A model generated the notes under the pieces. It made no database searches, was not told where the DNA came from, and worked only from the letters and a program-made list of their open reading frames with translations. Made by a program: the position numbers and the translations under genes. Below, one piece after another: positions 50,453-60,095 of a DNA stretch of 64,000 nt. This DNA is from Peptococcaceae bacterium CEB3 (GTDB lineage: Bacteria > Bacillota > Desulfitobacteriia > Desulfitobacteriales > Desulfitobacteriaceae), in NCBI GenBank assembly GCA_001029295.1, contig LDXJ01000062.1:310001-374000 (forward strand), read 5' to 3'. Within the stretch, counting starts at the first letter, position 1; every line of letters begins with the position of its first letter.

Positions 50453-51643
50453 ATGGGAACATCAAAGCCTTTATTTACAATCTTGAAAGGGGGTCACCTA
50501 TTCGCTCCGGCTGACGTGGGGATTGGGGATGTGGTCGTGGCGGCCGGGGTTATTGCCAATTTTGCTGACGAGGTCACTCCCGCACCGGCATATGGCGACG
50601 TAGAAGTAATTGATGTGAGAGGAAAGTATGTCGTGCCAGGCTTCCTTGATCAACATGTCCACTTGTTGGGAGGTGGCGGAGAAGGGGGCTATGCCTCCCG
50701 CACGCCGGAAGTCGTCTTAAGTCACTTGACCAGGGCCGGGATCACTACGGTTGTAGGTTGTTTGGGTACGGATGCGACCACCAGGCACCTCTCTTCACTT
50801 TTGGCCAAAGCTCGAGCCCTAGAGACAGAGGGGATAACAGCGTACATTTATACGGGAGCGTACGAGGTGCCGGTGCCGACCATTACGGACAATGTGCGCA
50901 ATGACCTCATTCTCATTGACAAGGTGGTTGGTTGCGGAGAGGTAGCCATATCCGATCACCGTTCCGCCCAGCCCAGCAAGGAAGACATCCGTAAGCTGGC
51001 GGCTCAAAGCCGGGTCGGGGGGATTTTGAGCGGCAAGGCCGGTGTTTTACATTTGCATGTGGGCGGCGGCCCCCAAGGACTCAAAGTGCTGTTCGAAATT
51101 TTGGACGAAGGGGAGATTCCGGTCAGCCAATTCACGCCAACACATATAAACCGCAGCGAGAACCTCCTCGACCAAGGTATTGAGTTTGTCCGCCGCGGTG
51201 GGATGCTCGATTTTACCACCAGCACGAATCCGGACGAGAAGCGTGTCTCAGGCATGAAGGCGGCCAAGGCTGTGCGCCACTGCCTTGAGCAGGGAGCGGA
51301 TATTGAACACCTTACCTTGAGCTCTGACGGCAACGGTAGCTTGCCGCGTTTCAACGAGCGCGGCGAGATGATCGGCTTGGCCGTGGGAGAGCCCCATTCG
51401 CTGTTACGGGAGTTTCGGGATTTGGTCTATGAGGAAGGACTGGAACTTTCGGAGAGTTTAAAGGTAGTTACTCAGAACCCGGCTCGCTCACTTAAGCTCT
51501 GGCCGAGGAAGGGGGCTTTGCAGGTTGGAGCAGATGCGGACATCCTGGTCTTGGATGAAGAACTGAACCCGGAGTATGTCTTTGCTCGCGGACGCTGCCT
51601 GGTACGACGGGGAAAGCCCATAGTGAAAGGTACCTTTGAGTAG
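50453..51643 (+). CDS. iadA: Isoaspartyl dipeptidase
   Basis: Zinc amidohydrolase that splits beta-aspartyl dipeptides left by protein damage. 396 residues. Metal and substrate residues visible: DQHVHLLGGGGEGG (HxH), GAYEVPVPTIT, HLHVGGGPQG (His), FTPTHINRS (His), and LSSDGNGSLP (Asp). ATG 50453 is far from the GGGGGTG site; an in-frame CTG at 50441 is 5 nt from it and might be the true start. It precedes an aminotransferase and a peptide importer, consistent with catabolism of imported isopeptides. Confidence 0.92.
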   Translation: MGTSKPLFTILKGGHLFAPADVGIGDVVVAAGVIANFADEVTPAPAYGDVEVIDVRGKYVVPGFLDQHVHLLGGGGEGGYASRTPEVVLSHLTRAGITTVVGCLGTDATTRHLSSLLAKARALETEGITAYIYTGAYEVPVPTITDNVRNDLILIDKVVGCGEVAISDHRSAQPSKEDIRKLAAQSRVGGILSGKAGVLHLHVGGGPQGLKVLFEILDEGEIPVSQFTPTHINRSENLLDQGIEFVRRGGMLDFTTSTNPDEKRVSGMKAAKAVRHCLEQGADIEHLTLSSDGNGSLPRFNERGEMIGLAVGEPHSLLREFRDLVYEEGLELSESLKVVTQNPARSLKLWPRKGALQVGADADILVLDEELNPEYVFARGRCLVRRGKPIVKGTFE

Positions 51644-51657
51644 AGGAGGTGAAAAAA

Positions 51658-52497
51658 ATGCCTGATATTACCTGGGTAAATGGAAAAATGGGGGAGCTTG
51701 CCACAGCGCAGGTGCCCCTTTTGGACCGGGGTTACCTTTTCGGGGACGGTGTGTATGAAGTGATTCGGGTTTACCGTGGCAGGCCCTTTGCCCTGTCGGA
51801 TCACTTGGAACGCCTGGAACGCAGCGCCTCCGGAATTCGTCTGCAGATTCCGCTCTCACGGGCCGGTTTAGAGTCCCTTATTCTTGGACTCATTGACCAG
51901 GCCGGCTACTCTGAGGCTTCTGCCTATCTGCAGATAACCAGGGGAGTCAGCACCCGGCAGCATGCCTTTCCCGCAGACGTCAAACCCGGCATGATTCTTT
52001 TTGTCTCGGCTCTGGTACCCCTTGGGGGAGAACAGTGGGAGCGAGGTATCAAGGTGGTAACCCTGCCGGATGACAGATGGGCCCACTGCCACATCAAAAG
52101 TGTCAATCTTCTGCCTAATGTCCTGGCGAAACAGAGGGCGCACGAGCAGGGAGCTTACGAAGCGGTTTTGGTCCGTGAGAACGGCCGGGTGAGTGAAGGA
52201 TCAAGCAGCAATGTCTTCCTGGTTAAGGATGGTGTGCTCAAGACTCCGCCTTTGGACGGGCATATCCTGGCTGGAGTGACGCGCAAATTCGCCTTGGCGG
52301 TGGCGCAAAAGGAAGCCTATCCGGTTCGAGAAGAGGAGGTTCTACTTCGGGATTTAAGACAAGCGGATGAAGTTTTTCTGACGAGCACGACAATGGAGCT
52401 CTTACCCGTAACTTTGCTTGACGAGGCTCGCATCGGGACGGGAGTTGCGGGTCCGGTAACACGCAGCCTGTACCAGGCTTTTCGCGGAGTAATCTAG
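51658..52497 (+). CDS. dat: D-amino-acid aminotransferase (class IV)
   Basis: PLP fold-type IV enzyme moving amino groups between D-amino acids and 2-oxo acids. 279 residues. Typical stretches: DRGYLFGDGVYEVIRVYRGR, TRQHAFPADVKP (the RxH pattern of D-amino-acid enzymes), CHIKSVNLLPNVLAKQ with the PLP Lys, and EGSSSNVFLV. ATG 51658 follows GAGGAGGTG. Branched-chain aminotransferase is the alternative, but the RQH signature favours the D-specific type. Only 14 bp after iadA. Confidence 0.9.
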   Translation: MPDITWVNGKMGELATAQVPLLDRGYLFGDGVYEVIRVYRGRPFALSDHLERLERSASGIRLQIPLSRAGLESLILGLIDQAGYSEASAYLQITRGVSTRQHAFPADVKPGMILFVSALVPLGGEQWERGIKVVTLPDDRWAHCHIKSVNLLPNVLAKQRAHEQGAYEAVLVRENGRVSEGSSSNVFLVKDGVLKTPPLDGHILAGVTRKFALAVAQKEAYPVREEEVLLRDLRQADEVFLTSTTMELLPVTLLDEARIGTGVAGPVTRSLYQAFRGVI

Positions 52498-52524
52498 CTA
52501 AGTGTGCAAGGGGGAGATAGTTAA

Positions 52525-54105
52525 ATGGTGAAAAAAAGCATGATGCTCGTATGTGCGCTGCTCTTTGGCTTGAGTTTAATTCTATCCGGCTGCGGAGCAC
52601 CGGCCGGTAAGACGGTGGGAGTCCAGTCCGTCCAAAAGCAGGGGAAAAGTATTACGGTTGCGGTCCAGGACAATTTTGTCAGTATGGACCCGGGCGATAC
52701 CAACGACACCCTCTCTTTCTCCGCAGAGAAGACTATGATGGAAGGCTTAATCGGCTTTGATAAGAGCATGAAAATGGTTCCACTCCTGGCCACAAGCTGG
52801 GAGGTTAGTCCCGATGCTAAGGAATTCACTTTCCATTTGCGCAAAGGAGTTAAGTTCTCGGACGGGACCCCGTTCAATGCGCAGGCTGTCAAAGTGAACA
52901 TTGACCGCCTGTCGGACCCCAAGAGCAATTTGAAGCGCCATAGTTTGTTTTCCCTGGTGGACAAAACCGTAGTAGTCGATGAGTACACAGTCAAGGTTAT
53001 TCTAAAACAGCCTTTTGGCGCGATGTTAAATAACTTCGCCCATCCGGCTGCCCTCATGGTCAGTCCGGCTGCTCTCGAGAAATACGGCAAGAATATAGGG
53101 CGCCACCCAGTGGGTACAGGTGAGTACATGCTGAAAGAATGGATTCCCGGCGATCATTTGACCGTGGTTAAGAATCCGAATTATTGGCGCCAAGGGTATC
53201 CCAAGTTAGACAGCATTACTTTTAAGTCCGTACCGGAAAACGGTTCCCGGATCGCCATGCTGCAGACCGGCGAGGCAGATTTCATTTATCCGGTACCGCC
53301 GGAAAATGTTCAATCCTTGGTCGGTCAGAGTGGTGTGACAGTGAAACATAAACCGAGCATCATCGTCGATTATGTCTCGATGAACACCCTGAAAAAACCT
53401 TTCAATGATCCTAAGGTACGCCAAGCTCTCAATTACGCCATCGATAAAAATGCCTTTATAAAGGTGGTCTACAGTGGCTTAGCCGAACCCATGACTTCGG
53501 AAATTGCCTCGAATGTTCAGTTCTTCAGCCCCCAACAACCGTACCCTTACGATCCGAACAAAGCGAAGGCACTTTTGAAAGAAGCGGGGTATCCAAACGG
53601 ATTTGACACGACCATTTGGTCGAATAATAATTCTACCTACATCAAGGCCACGCAGTTTATCCAGCAGCAGCTGGCGCAGGTGGGTGTCAAAGTAAAGATA
53701 GAGAATATGGAATCCGGAACGATGGACAGTAAGATTTGGAGCGTCAAGAAGCCGCAGGATGCTACGATTCAACTCTACTTTGGCGGCTGGTCGCCTTCGA
53801 CAGGAGATGCTGATTGGGGGCTCCGTCCGCTCTTGAGCAAGGACATGATCCCGCCGCAAGGCTATAACACGGCCTATTATCAAAATGACACGGTCAGCAG
53901 GGAAATCCAACAGGCCATTGAAACCGCGGATCCTGCCCAGAGGAAAGCGGCCTACGACAAAGTCGAAAAGGATATTTGGCAGGATGCGCCCTGGGTTTTC
54001 CTGGATACGCGTGACAATATCTATGGTTACAGAAACTATTTGAAAGACGCCTTTTTATTGCCGGACGGCTCCCTGGATGTTCAGAAGGCAGAAATCGTCA
54101 AGTAG
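52525..54105 (+). CDS. Peptide ABC-transporter substrate-binding lipoprotein (SBP family 5)
   Basis: Extracellular solute receptor of the Dpp/Opp/Gsi type. 526 residues; signal peptide with lipobox LSGC, then AVQDNFVSMDPGDTND, ATSWEVSPDAKEFTFHLRKG, KFSDGTPFNAQAVKVNIDRL and PVGTGEYMLKEWIPGDHL, all typical of SBP_bac_5. The sequence resembles the glutathione/dipeptide-binding branch, but the ligand cannot be read; context suggests short damaged or D-residue peptides. ATG 52525 has AGGGGGAG upstream. Confidence 0.9.
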   Translation: MVKKSMMLVCALLFGLSLILSGCGAPAGKTVGVQSVQKQGKSITVAVQDNFVSMDPGDTNDTLSFSAEKTMMEGLIGFDKSMKMVPLLATSWEVSPDAKEFTFHLRKGVKFSDGTPFNAQAVKVNIDRLSDPKSNLKRHSLFSLVDKTVVVDEYTVKVILKQPFGAMLNNFAHPAALMVSPAALEKYGKNIGRHPVGTGEYMLKEWIPGDHLTVVKNPNYWRQGYPKLDSITFKSVPENGSRIAMLQTGEADFIYPVPPENVQSLVGQSGVTVKHKPSIIVDYVSMNTLKKPFNDPKVRQALNYAIDKNAFIKVVYSGLAEPMTSEIASNVQFFSPQQPYPYDPNKAKALLKEAGYPNGFDTTIWSNNNSTYIKATQFIQQQLAQVGVKVKIENMESGTMDSKIWSVKKPQDATIQLYFGGWSPSTGDADWGLRPLLSKDMIPPQGYNTAYYQNDTVSREIQQAIETADPAQRKAAYDKVEKDIWQDAPWVFLDTRDNIYGYRNYLKDAFLLPDGSLDVQKAEIVK

Positions 54106-54125
54106 CTCGGCCAGCAGCTGGGCGA

Positions 54126-54143
54126 GGGGTGCTCACGCACCCC
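54126..54143 (+). terminator. Hairpin between binding-protein and permease genes
   Basis: GGGGTGC / GCACCCC with a 4-nt loop, no real T-run (CCTTCTCC). Probably an mRNA-stabilising or partial terminator that lifts binding-protein levels over the permeases. Confidence 0.45.
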
Positions 54144-54195
54144 CTTCTCCCTGTCAGGCCGAGCCCAACTTGACGACAGGAGTGGGGGAAGATAG

Positions 54196-55116
54196 GTGCT
54201 TAAATTCATAGTTCGCAGGTTACTCGGCATGATTCCTATCTTGTTCATAGTTTCAATTCTCATTTTCTCGTTTGTCCGTTTCATCCCCGGGGACCCGGCG
54301 CGCTTAGTGGCAGGACCTGATGCGACTTACCGGGATATTCAGGCGGTACGGGCGCAACTGGGCCTGGACAAGCCGGTGGTGACCCAGTACATCGACTATG
54401 TAGAAGGGCTTCTCCGGGGTAATCTGGGGACTTCGCTGAAGACCGGCCGCCCGGTAGCAGAGGAAATCGGCAGCCGGTTCATGGCCACGTTCTGGCTGAC
54501 GGTGGTCAGCATGGGCTGGGCCTTTGTTATCGGCCTCTTGATCGGAGTCGCCTCCGCAGTTAAACGCAACCGCTGGCAGGACTATGCCGGCATGTTCACA
54601 GCTGTCTCGGGAATCAGTCTACCCTCCTTCTGGCTCGGTCTCATGTTGATCCAGCTTTTTTCCGTCCGGCTCGGCTGGCTGCCGACAGCCGGCTTTGACT
54701 CCTGGAAAAGCCTTGTTCTTCCTTCCCTGACGCTGGGGTCCGGGGTAGCTGCGGTGATCGCTCGGTTTACCCGCTCCAGCCTGATGGAAGTTCTGCGGGA
54801 GGACTATACCCGGACGGCCCGAGCCAAAGGACTCCATTATAATATTGTCGTTTGGAAGCATGCCTTGCGTAATGCGTTGATCCCTGTCGTCACGATGACA
54901 GGCCTCCAATTCGGTTTTCTGCTGGGGGGTTCCGTGGTTGTGGAAACGGTCTTCAGTTGGCCAGGCCTAGGCAGGCTTTTAATTGATTCCGTAGCTTTTC
55001 GCGACTATCCGGTGATTCAGGGAGAAATGCTCCTCTTTGCCCTAGAATTCATCTTGATCAACCTCGTCGTAGATGTATTGTACGCAGTGCTCAATCCACA
55101 AATTCGTTTGGAGTAG
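54196..55116 (+). CDS. Peptide ABC-transporter permease (DppB/GsiC type)
   Basis: 306 residues, six membrane helices starting [32 protein letters not shown] is the DppB-family motif and the EAA-like coupling loop is [23 protein letters not shown] start at 54196 with GGGGGAAGA upstream. Partner of the next gene; forms the heterodimeric pore. Confidence 0.92.
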   Translation: MLKFIVRRLLGMIPILFIVSILIFSFVRFIPGDPARLVAGPDATYRDIQAVRAQLGLDKPVVTQYIDYVEGLLRGNLGTSLKTGRPVAEEIGSRFMATFWLTVVSMGWAFVIGLLIGVASAVKRNRWQDYAGMFTAVSGISLPSFWLGLMLIQLFSVRLGWLPTAGFDSWKSLVLPSLTLGSGVAAVIARFTRSSLMEVLREDYTRTARAKGLHYNIVVWKHALRNALIPVVTMTGLQFGFLLGGSVVVETVFSWPGLGRLLIDSVAFRDYPVIQGEMLLFALEFILINLVVDVLYAVLNPQIRLE

Positions 55117-55128
55117 GGAGGAAGTGAG

Positions 55129-56073
55129 ATGCCAGATTTGCTCAAGAGTCCGGCGGCTGCCGGTTTAACCGTGACTGAACCTCCTGGGCCGCCGCTGCCA
55201 GCCCCCGATGCTATTTTGACTGGCGGGACGGTTTCCTCTCCCTGGTCCGAATTCTGGCGGAAGTTTCGAAGACAAAAGCTGGCTATGGTGGCGGGAGCAT
55301 TCATCGTCCTTCTCTTTATTATCGCCATCTTTGGCCCGGTAATTGCTCCCTATCGGATGGATCAGCCGGATTATAACAATATGTTGGCTGGACCTTCTCT
55401 CCAGCATCTCTGCGGAACGGATGAATTCGGACGGGACATCTTCAGCCGCATCCTTGTCGGCACGCGTATTTCCCTGTGGGTGGGGCTTTCTTCTGTGCTG
55501 GTCAGCGCCTTTTTTGGTACCATTCTAGGGCTAATTAGCGGCTTTTACGGTAAGTGGCTGGATGCGTTCATCATGCGGTTCTCCGATGTCCTCTTGGCTT
55601 TCCCGGGGATTTTGCTGGCCATCGGTATTATCGCCATTCTAGGTCCAGGACTGGGGAATGTCATCATTGCTGTCGCTATCTTTGGCATTCCGATTTTTGC
55701 CCGCATCGTTCGCAGCAGCGCACTCACTTTGAAAAACACGGTATATGTCGAAGCTGCCCGTTCAGTTGGCGCTCAGAATAAACGGCTCATCTGGAAGCAC
55801 ATCTTTCCGGGAGCGGTTTCTACGGTTATAGTTTATTTTACTATGCGTATTGGAACGGCTATTCTAACCGCTTCCAGTTTAAGTTTTCTTGGGCTTGGGG
55901 CTCAGCCACCCACTCCGGAATGGGGAGCCATGCTCAGCAGCGGCAGAAACTACCTAGACCAAGCTCCCCATGTGGCAGTATTTCCCGGGCTTGCCATTTT
56001 TCTAACAGTCTTGGCATTTAATCTTTTTGGCGACGGTCTGAGGGATGCGTTGGATCCGAAGATCAAGAGCTAG
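55129..56073 (+). CDS. Peptide ABC-transporter permease (DppC/GsiD type)
   Basis: 314 residues. Pro-rich cytoplasmic N-terminus (~1-45), first helix [19 protein letters not shown], then [19 protein letters not shown] (DppC hallmark) and the coupling loop [23 protein letters not shown] 55129 follows GGGAGGAAG; 12 bp after the first permease. Confidence 0.93.
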   Translation: MPDLLKSPAAAGLTVTEPPGPPLPAPDAILTGGTVSSPWSEFWRKFRRQKLAMVAGAFIVLLFIIAIFGPVIAPYRMDQPDYNNMLAGPSLQHLCGTDEFGRDIFSRILVGTRISLWVGLSSVLVSAFFGTILGLISGFYGKWLDAFIMRFSDVLLAFPGILLAIGIIAILGPGLGNVIIAVAIFGIPIFARIVRSSALTLKNTVYVEAARSVGAQNKRLIWKHIFPGAVSTVIVYFTMRIGTAILTASSLSFLGLGAQPPTPEWGAMLSSGRNYLDQAPHVAVFPGLAIFLTVLAFNLFGDGLRDALDPKIKS

Positions 56074-56153
56074 GGGAGGTTTGCGGTGTCCGAAGCCTGC
56101 AGGAAAAAGGTGGCGAACGGTTCTAATGAGAAACTCCCGGGGAGGTGTATAGC

Positions 56154-57176
56154 ATGACGCCGGCGATGCTAGAGATTGAAGGCTTGCAGACGTATTTCTT
56201 TACGGAAGAGGCAGTAGTGCGCGCGGTGGACGGCGTCGACATTAGGGTCGAAGCGGGACAGACGGTTGGGATAGTGGGAGAGTCCGGCTGTGGCAAAAGT
56301 GTAACATCGTTGTCCATTATGCGCCTTCTGGAAGACGGTGGTGGCAGGGTAGTGGCTGGCACGATCCGATTTAAAGGACGGGACCTCCTCGCGCTCTCGG
56401 ATGAGAAGATGCGCCAAGTGCGGGGGCGCGAGATTGCCATGATCTTTCAGGAACCGATGACTTCTCTCAATCCGATCCTAAAAATAGGTGAACAGGTGGC
56501 CGAAGGAATCCGGCTACATCTTAAGCTTGACAAAAAGCGGGCCTGGCAAAAGGCGGCGGAGGCCCTTAAAGCGGTGGGAATTCCCCGCACGGAGGCCATA
56601 ATGAGAGAATACCCGTATCAGCTATCCGGCGGGATGAGACAAAGGGTGATGATTGCGATGGCGATGTCCTGTGAACCCGCTCTCCTGATTGCCGACGAGC
56701 CGACAACCGCTCTCGATGTTACGATTCAGGCCCAGATCCTGGACCTAATGCGCAAACTCAAGGAAGCGAAAAGTACCGCTATTCTCTTCATCACTCACGA
56801 CCTCGGTGTGGTGGCGGAAATGTGTGATAGGGTTCTGGTCATGTATGCCGGCCAAGTTGTGGAAGAAGCGGACGTTAAGACAATCTTCGGAGATCCTAGA
56901 CATCCGTACACTCGGGGATTACTCAGTTCCATCCCTAAACCTTTCTCCAACCAGAGGCGTTTGGGTGTTATCCCTGGAAATGTTCCTGTGTTCAAAGAGG
57001 TTCCCTCAGGGTGCCGGTTTGCGGAACGCTGCTCAGTCCGAAACAAGAAATGTTTCATTAAGTCACCGCCACTTCAAAGCATTAAGCCGGGGCATTTCAG
57101 CCGTTGCTGGCTTGTTGGCCCGGACCATGAGAATGAGGACAATTCGGGGAGACGGGGGACGAGTGATGAGCGATGA
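56154..57176 (+). CDS. Peptide ABC-transporter ATPase (DppD type)
   Basis: 340 residues. Walker A GESGCGKS, signature [18 protein letters not shown], Walker [14 protein letters not shown], and the oligopeptide-specific C-terminal zone with Cys-rich [15 protein letters not shown], which in relatives holds an iron-sulfur cluster (here Cys positions look complete, ending FSRCW). ATG 56154 follows GGGGAGG. It overlaps the next gene by four bases. Confidence 0.93.
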   Translation: MTPAMLEIEGLQTYFFTEEAVVRAVDGVDIRVEAGQTVGIVGESGCGKSVTSLSIMRLLEDGGGRVVAGTIRFKGRDLLALSDEKMRQVRGREIAMIFQEPMTSLNPILKIGEQVAEGIRLHLKLDKKRAWQKAAEALKAVGIPRTEAIMREYPYQLSGGMRQRVMIAMAMSCEPALLIADEPTTALDVTIQAQILDLMRKLKEAKSTAILFITHDLGVVAEMCDRVLVMYAGQVVEEADVKTIFGDPRHPYTRGLLSSIPKPFSNQRRLGVIPGNVPVFKEVPSGCRFAERCSVRNKKCFIKSPPLQSIKPGHFSRCWLVGPDHENEDNSGRRGTSDER

Positions 57177-58201
57177 GTAAGGAAAGCGGGAGCAGGGGTT
57201 CAGAGGCTGTTCAGGCTACCGGAGAACGTCCCCTCTTGCAGGTTAGCGGTCTGAAGAAGTATTTTCCCGTCCGGGCAAAGCATTTGTTCAGCCGGAAAAA
57301 AGAGAGGATCCGGGCGGTGGATGGGGTATCCTTTTTCATTCAGCCGGGGGAGACATTTTCACTGGTCGGAGAGTCAGGCAGCGGTAAATCAACGACTGCC
57401 CGAGTCATTCTCCGGCTTCTCGAACCGACAGCGGGGGAAATCTTATTTGAAGGAAAGAACTTGGGCCTTCTTTCAACTGAAGAAATGCGGCTGGCCCGCC
57501 GGGAAATGCAGATGATTTTTCAGGATCCCTATGCTTCTTTGAATCCACGGATGACAGTAGGAGAGATTGTGGGGGAACCGCTGGCCATCTTCAATGCCGG
57601 GGACTCTTCTCAGCGGGCCAGGCGGGTGAGTGAACTTCTGGCAACGGTAGGCTTGGCTTCTCAGCACGCTAAGCGCTACCCGCACGAATTTAGTGGCGGG
57701 CAGAGGCAGCGCATCGGGATCGCGCGGACTCTGGCTCTTAATCCCAAGCTGATTATAGGGGATGAGCCGGTGTCCGCCCTGGACGTCTCCATTCAGTCCC
57801 AGGTGCTGAATTTAATGAAGGATCTGCAAGAGGAGTTTAAACTCACTTATCTCTTTATATCCCACAACCTCGGTGTGGTGGAATTCATAAGCGACCGGAT
57901 CGGAGTCATGTATCTAGGTACGATTGTGGAAATGGCCGCGAAAGAGAGCCTGTTCCGGAAACCTCTTCACCCCTACACCCAGGCTTTACTTTCGGCGGTG
58001 CCCGTTCCTGATCCAAGCCATCACCGAGAAAGAATTCTTTTGCCGGGTGATATTCCGAGCCCTTCCGCGCCTCCGTCCGGTTGCCGTTTTCATACACGCT
58101 GTCGGGATTGCCAGGAAGTGTGCCGCAGGGAGCCCCCCGATCTTTATGAGGCAGAGCCCGGCCATTATGTGGCTTGCCATAGCCGAGCTAGCCGGCCATG
58201 A
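57173..58201 (+). CDS. Peptide ABC-transporter ATPase (DppF type)
   Basis: 342 residues. Walker [11 protein letters not shown], signature [18 protein letters not shown], Walker [14 protein letters not shown], and Cys-rich tail [19 protein letters not shown]. Starts in ATGA overlap with the DppD-like gene, so the two ATPases are translationally coupled. Last gene before a ~490-bp repeat-rich stretch. Confidence 0.93.
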   Translation: MSKESGSRGSEAVQATGERPLLQVSGLKKYFPVRAKHLFSRKKERIRAVDGVSFFIQPGETFSLVGESGSGKSTTARVILRLLEPTAGEILFEGKNLGLLSTEEMRLARREMQMIFQDPYASLNPRMTVGEIVGEPLAIFNAGDSSQRARRVSELLATVGLASQHAKRYPHEFSGGQRQRIGIARTLALNPKLIIGDEPVSALDVSIQSQVLNLMKDLQEEFKLTYLFISHNLGVVEFISDRIGVMYLGTIVEMAAKESLFRKPLHPYTQALLSAVPVPDPSHHRERILLPGDIPSPSAPPSGCRFHTRCRDCQEVCRREPPDLYEAEPGHYVACHSRASRP

Positions 58202-58292
58202 AGGGGGCCGGCGGTCATCCGAGAAAGGCGCTGTCTTAGCCTTCCCGATAGGTAGTTGGCGGACTTGACGGATTAGCGACGGATTGCCGAGA

Positions 58293-58620
58293 AGTGGATA
58301 AGAGCGAAAAGAGTAGGGATAAGCCATTGGTGAGAGTGAGCGATAGGCGGATGAGCCCTAAAGTGGATAAGCGACGAGTGAAGATGTGGGAAGCAGATAG
58401 CCGAGGGGCGGACAAACGATGAGTAATGTAGTGGGAAGTGGACAGCCCAAGAGCGGATAAGCGGGGAGTGGGTAACCGAGGTGTGTATAAACGAGGGGCG
58501 GACAAGTGATGAATAAAGTAGTGGAAAGTGGATAGCCCAGGAGCGGACAAGCGGGGGGAGGAAAAGGGATGAGTGAAGAAGAGGGAGGTGGATGGCCGAG
58601 GAGTGGAGAAGTGGGAAGTT
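58293..58620 (+). repeat. Degenerate GTGGATAAGCG-type repeat region with a 90-bp direct repeat
   Basis: AGTGGATAA occurs at 58293 and 58362. A ~58-bp block beginning GACAAACGATGAGTAATGTA (58411) recurs 90 bp on as GACAAGTGATGAATAAAGTA (58501), continuing through AGCCCAAGAGCGGATAAGCG / AGCCCAGGAGCGGACAAGCG. A third, weaker unit runs from about 58566. No convincing gene is seen in 58202-58695; the repeats extend into possible N-terminal codons of the next gene. Confidence 0.8.
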
Positions 58621-58695
58621 GATTCGCGAGAAATGGAAAGGGGGAGGGGCCTATTTTCTCCTGGCGTACGTCAGAAGCATTCCGGCCCGAAAAGC

Positions 58696-59439
58696 ATGAA
58701 ACCGTTGATAGGAGTTACGTCTACGAAGATCTTGCTCAATTCTCCTTATTATGGAGCCTATGTGGCAGAGGGGTATTTCACCGGTATTGCGCAAGCGGGC
58801 GGCATTCCGCTCATCATTCCCCTAGTCGAAGAGGCAGACGTTTGGCGGGATATTATCGAGCATGTGGACGGTTTGATCTTCACTGGGGGTTTGGATATTC
58901 ATCCCCAATTTTACGGTGAGGGTCTTCACCCCCAGATCGGGGAGTTATATCCGCTGCGTGATCGTCAGGAAATAGCGGCGGCGCGTTACGCTTTAGAAAT
59001 AGATAAGCCGGTGGTCGGAATTTGCCGGGGTTGCCAGATTCTAAACGTGGCCAAAGGCGGGAGCCTTTATCAAGATATTAACAGCCAGTGCCAAGGAACT
59101 TATCTCCATACTCAAACGGCTCCGCGTGATGAAGGCAGCCACTACGTCGAGATCGGCGAAGACAGCCGTCTTTATGAAGCCTTTGGAGTACGGAGCCTGT
59201 TCACCAACAGTTTTCATCATCAGGCTATCAAAGAACTGGCTGCGGGCTTTCGCAAAGTTGCGCAGGCCAAAGATGGAGTTATTGAAGGGTTCGAAAGCAT
59301 GGAGCACACCTTTGTCATGGGTATTCAGTTTCACCCGGAAATGATGTGGCACTCCCATACAGAGATGTTTAGACTGGCCCGATACTTTGTGGACTATTGC
59401 GGTAAACGGCAGACCGGAACCAGTCCAGCCCGGAAATAA
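58696..59439 (+). CDS. Gamma-glutamyl-gamma-aminobutyrate hydrolase-like class-I amidotransferase
   Basis: 247 residues from MKPLIGVTSTKILLNSPYYG. Peptidase C26 / PuuD-like fold: FTGGLDIHPQFYGE, nucleophile Cys in GICRGCQILNVAKGG, and His-Glu in MGIQFHPEMMWH. Such enzymes cut gamma-glutamyl bonds. The start is uncertain: ATG 58696 fits the family but has no ribosome site. A GTG at 58573 has GGGGGAGG upstream but would add 41 Lys/Arg/Glu-rich residues encoded by the repeat region. A C-terminal fragment of this gene is found in the island scar at 42108. Confidence 0.85.
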   Translation: MKPLIGVTSTKILLNSPYYGAYVAEGYFTGIAQAGGIPLIIPLVEEADVWRDIIEHVDGLIFTGGLDIHPQFYGEGLHPQIGELYPLRDRQEIAAARYALEIDKPVVGICRGCQILNVAKGGSLYQDINSQCQGTYLHTQTAPRDEGSHYVEIGEDSRLYEAFGVRSLFTNSFHHQAIKELAAGFRKVAQAKDGVIEGFESMEHTFVMGIQFHPEMMWHSHTEMFRLARYFVDYCGKRQTGTSPARK

Positions 59440-59511
59440 TTGGCGGCCATTTTCATGCTCCGGTGGTGCTACCTTGACGGCATGAAGGCCCAGTAAGGGA
59501 GATGTGTTACC

Positions 59512-59919
59512 ATGCCTTCGGATTGTATCTTTTGTTCTCAACCCCAAACGGAAGTCCTGGCCGAAAATAAGCTGGCTCAGGCATTTTTGGACAGATACCC
59601 ATTGAACCATGGGCATACCCTCATCGTACCGAAACGGCACTTTGCCAGCCTGTTTGACGCTACGGATGAAGAAATGTTTGGTATTCTCGAGCTTCTGCAT
59701 GAAGTAAAGAAAAAGTTGGATCAACGTTTTGCCCCGGACGGGTATAATGTCGGGGTCAACGTGGGTGAAGCCGCCGGTCAGACTGTCTTCCACCTGCACG
59801 TCCACGTTATTCCGCGCTATTTAGGGGACGTGCCCGATCCCAGGGGTGGCATTCGCAGGATCAAAAAGAGCTTAGTGCCATGGGCCGGCGAAGGGGAAGA
59901 GGAAACGAGTGGGGTTTGA
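59512..59919 (+). CDS. HIT-family nucleotide hydrolase/transferase
   Basis: 135 residues. CIFC zinc-type pair near the N-terminus, NHGHTLIVPKRHFASL, and the histidine triad HLHVHVIPR at 94-102, the active site for hydrolysis of adenosine 5'-phosphoramidates or similar. ATG 59512 follows AAGGGAGATG. The 5' third is duplicated in the island at 41985. A terminator follows, ending the region that starts at the sigma-54 promoter, though readthrough across the repeats at 58.2-58.7 kb is not certain. Confidence 0.92.
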   Translation: MPSDCIFCSQPQTEVLAENKLAQAFLDRYPLNHGHTLIVPKRHFASLFDATDEEMFGILELLHEVKKKLDQRFAPDGYNVGVNVGEAAGQTVFHLHVHVIPRYLGDVPDPRGGIRRIKKSLVPWAGEGEEETSGV

Positions 59920-60005
59920 GGTATGTCGGATTGACTTATTGCGTCAGGGTCTTTACTATTTTCCTTAGACAAGGTATAGTTAAGAAGGTGAAAATTAGGC
60001 AACGG

Positions 60006-60037
60006 AGCCTTCAACCGGGTTGGTTGGAGGCTTTTTT
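60006..60037 (+). terminator. Terminator after the HIT gene
   Basis: AGCCTTCAACC / GGTTGGAGGCT (one wobble), 5-nt loop, then TTTTTT. Confidence 0.85.
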
Positions 60038-60095
60038 GGCGTAAAACCCGGAGGACGCTACGTAGGAGGACGGTTGACGTGGGGGTAGAGTTAGC

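Noticed and set aside
58236-58550. Minus-strand 104-codon frame rich in Ser-Ala-Pro-Arg-Leu repeats
   Set aside because: Produced by the non-coding 90-bp repeats; no start signal or family.
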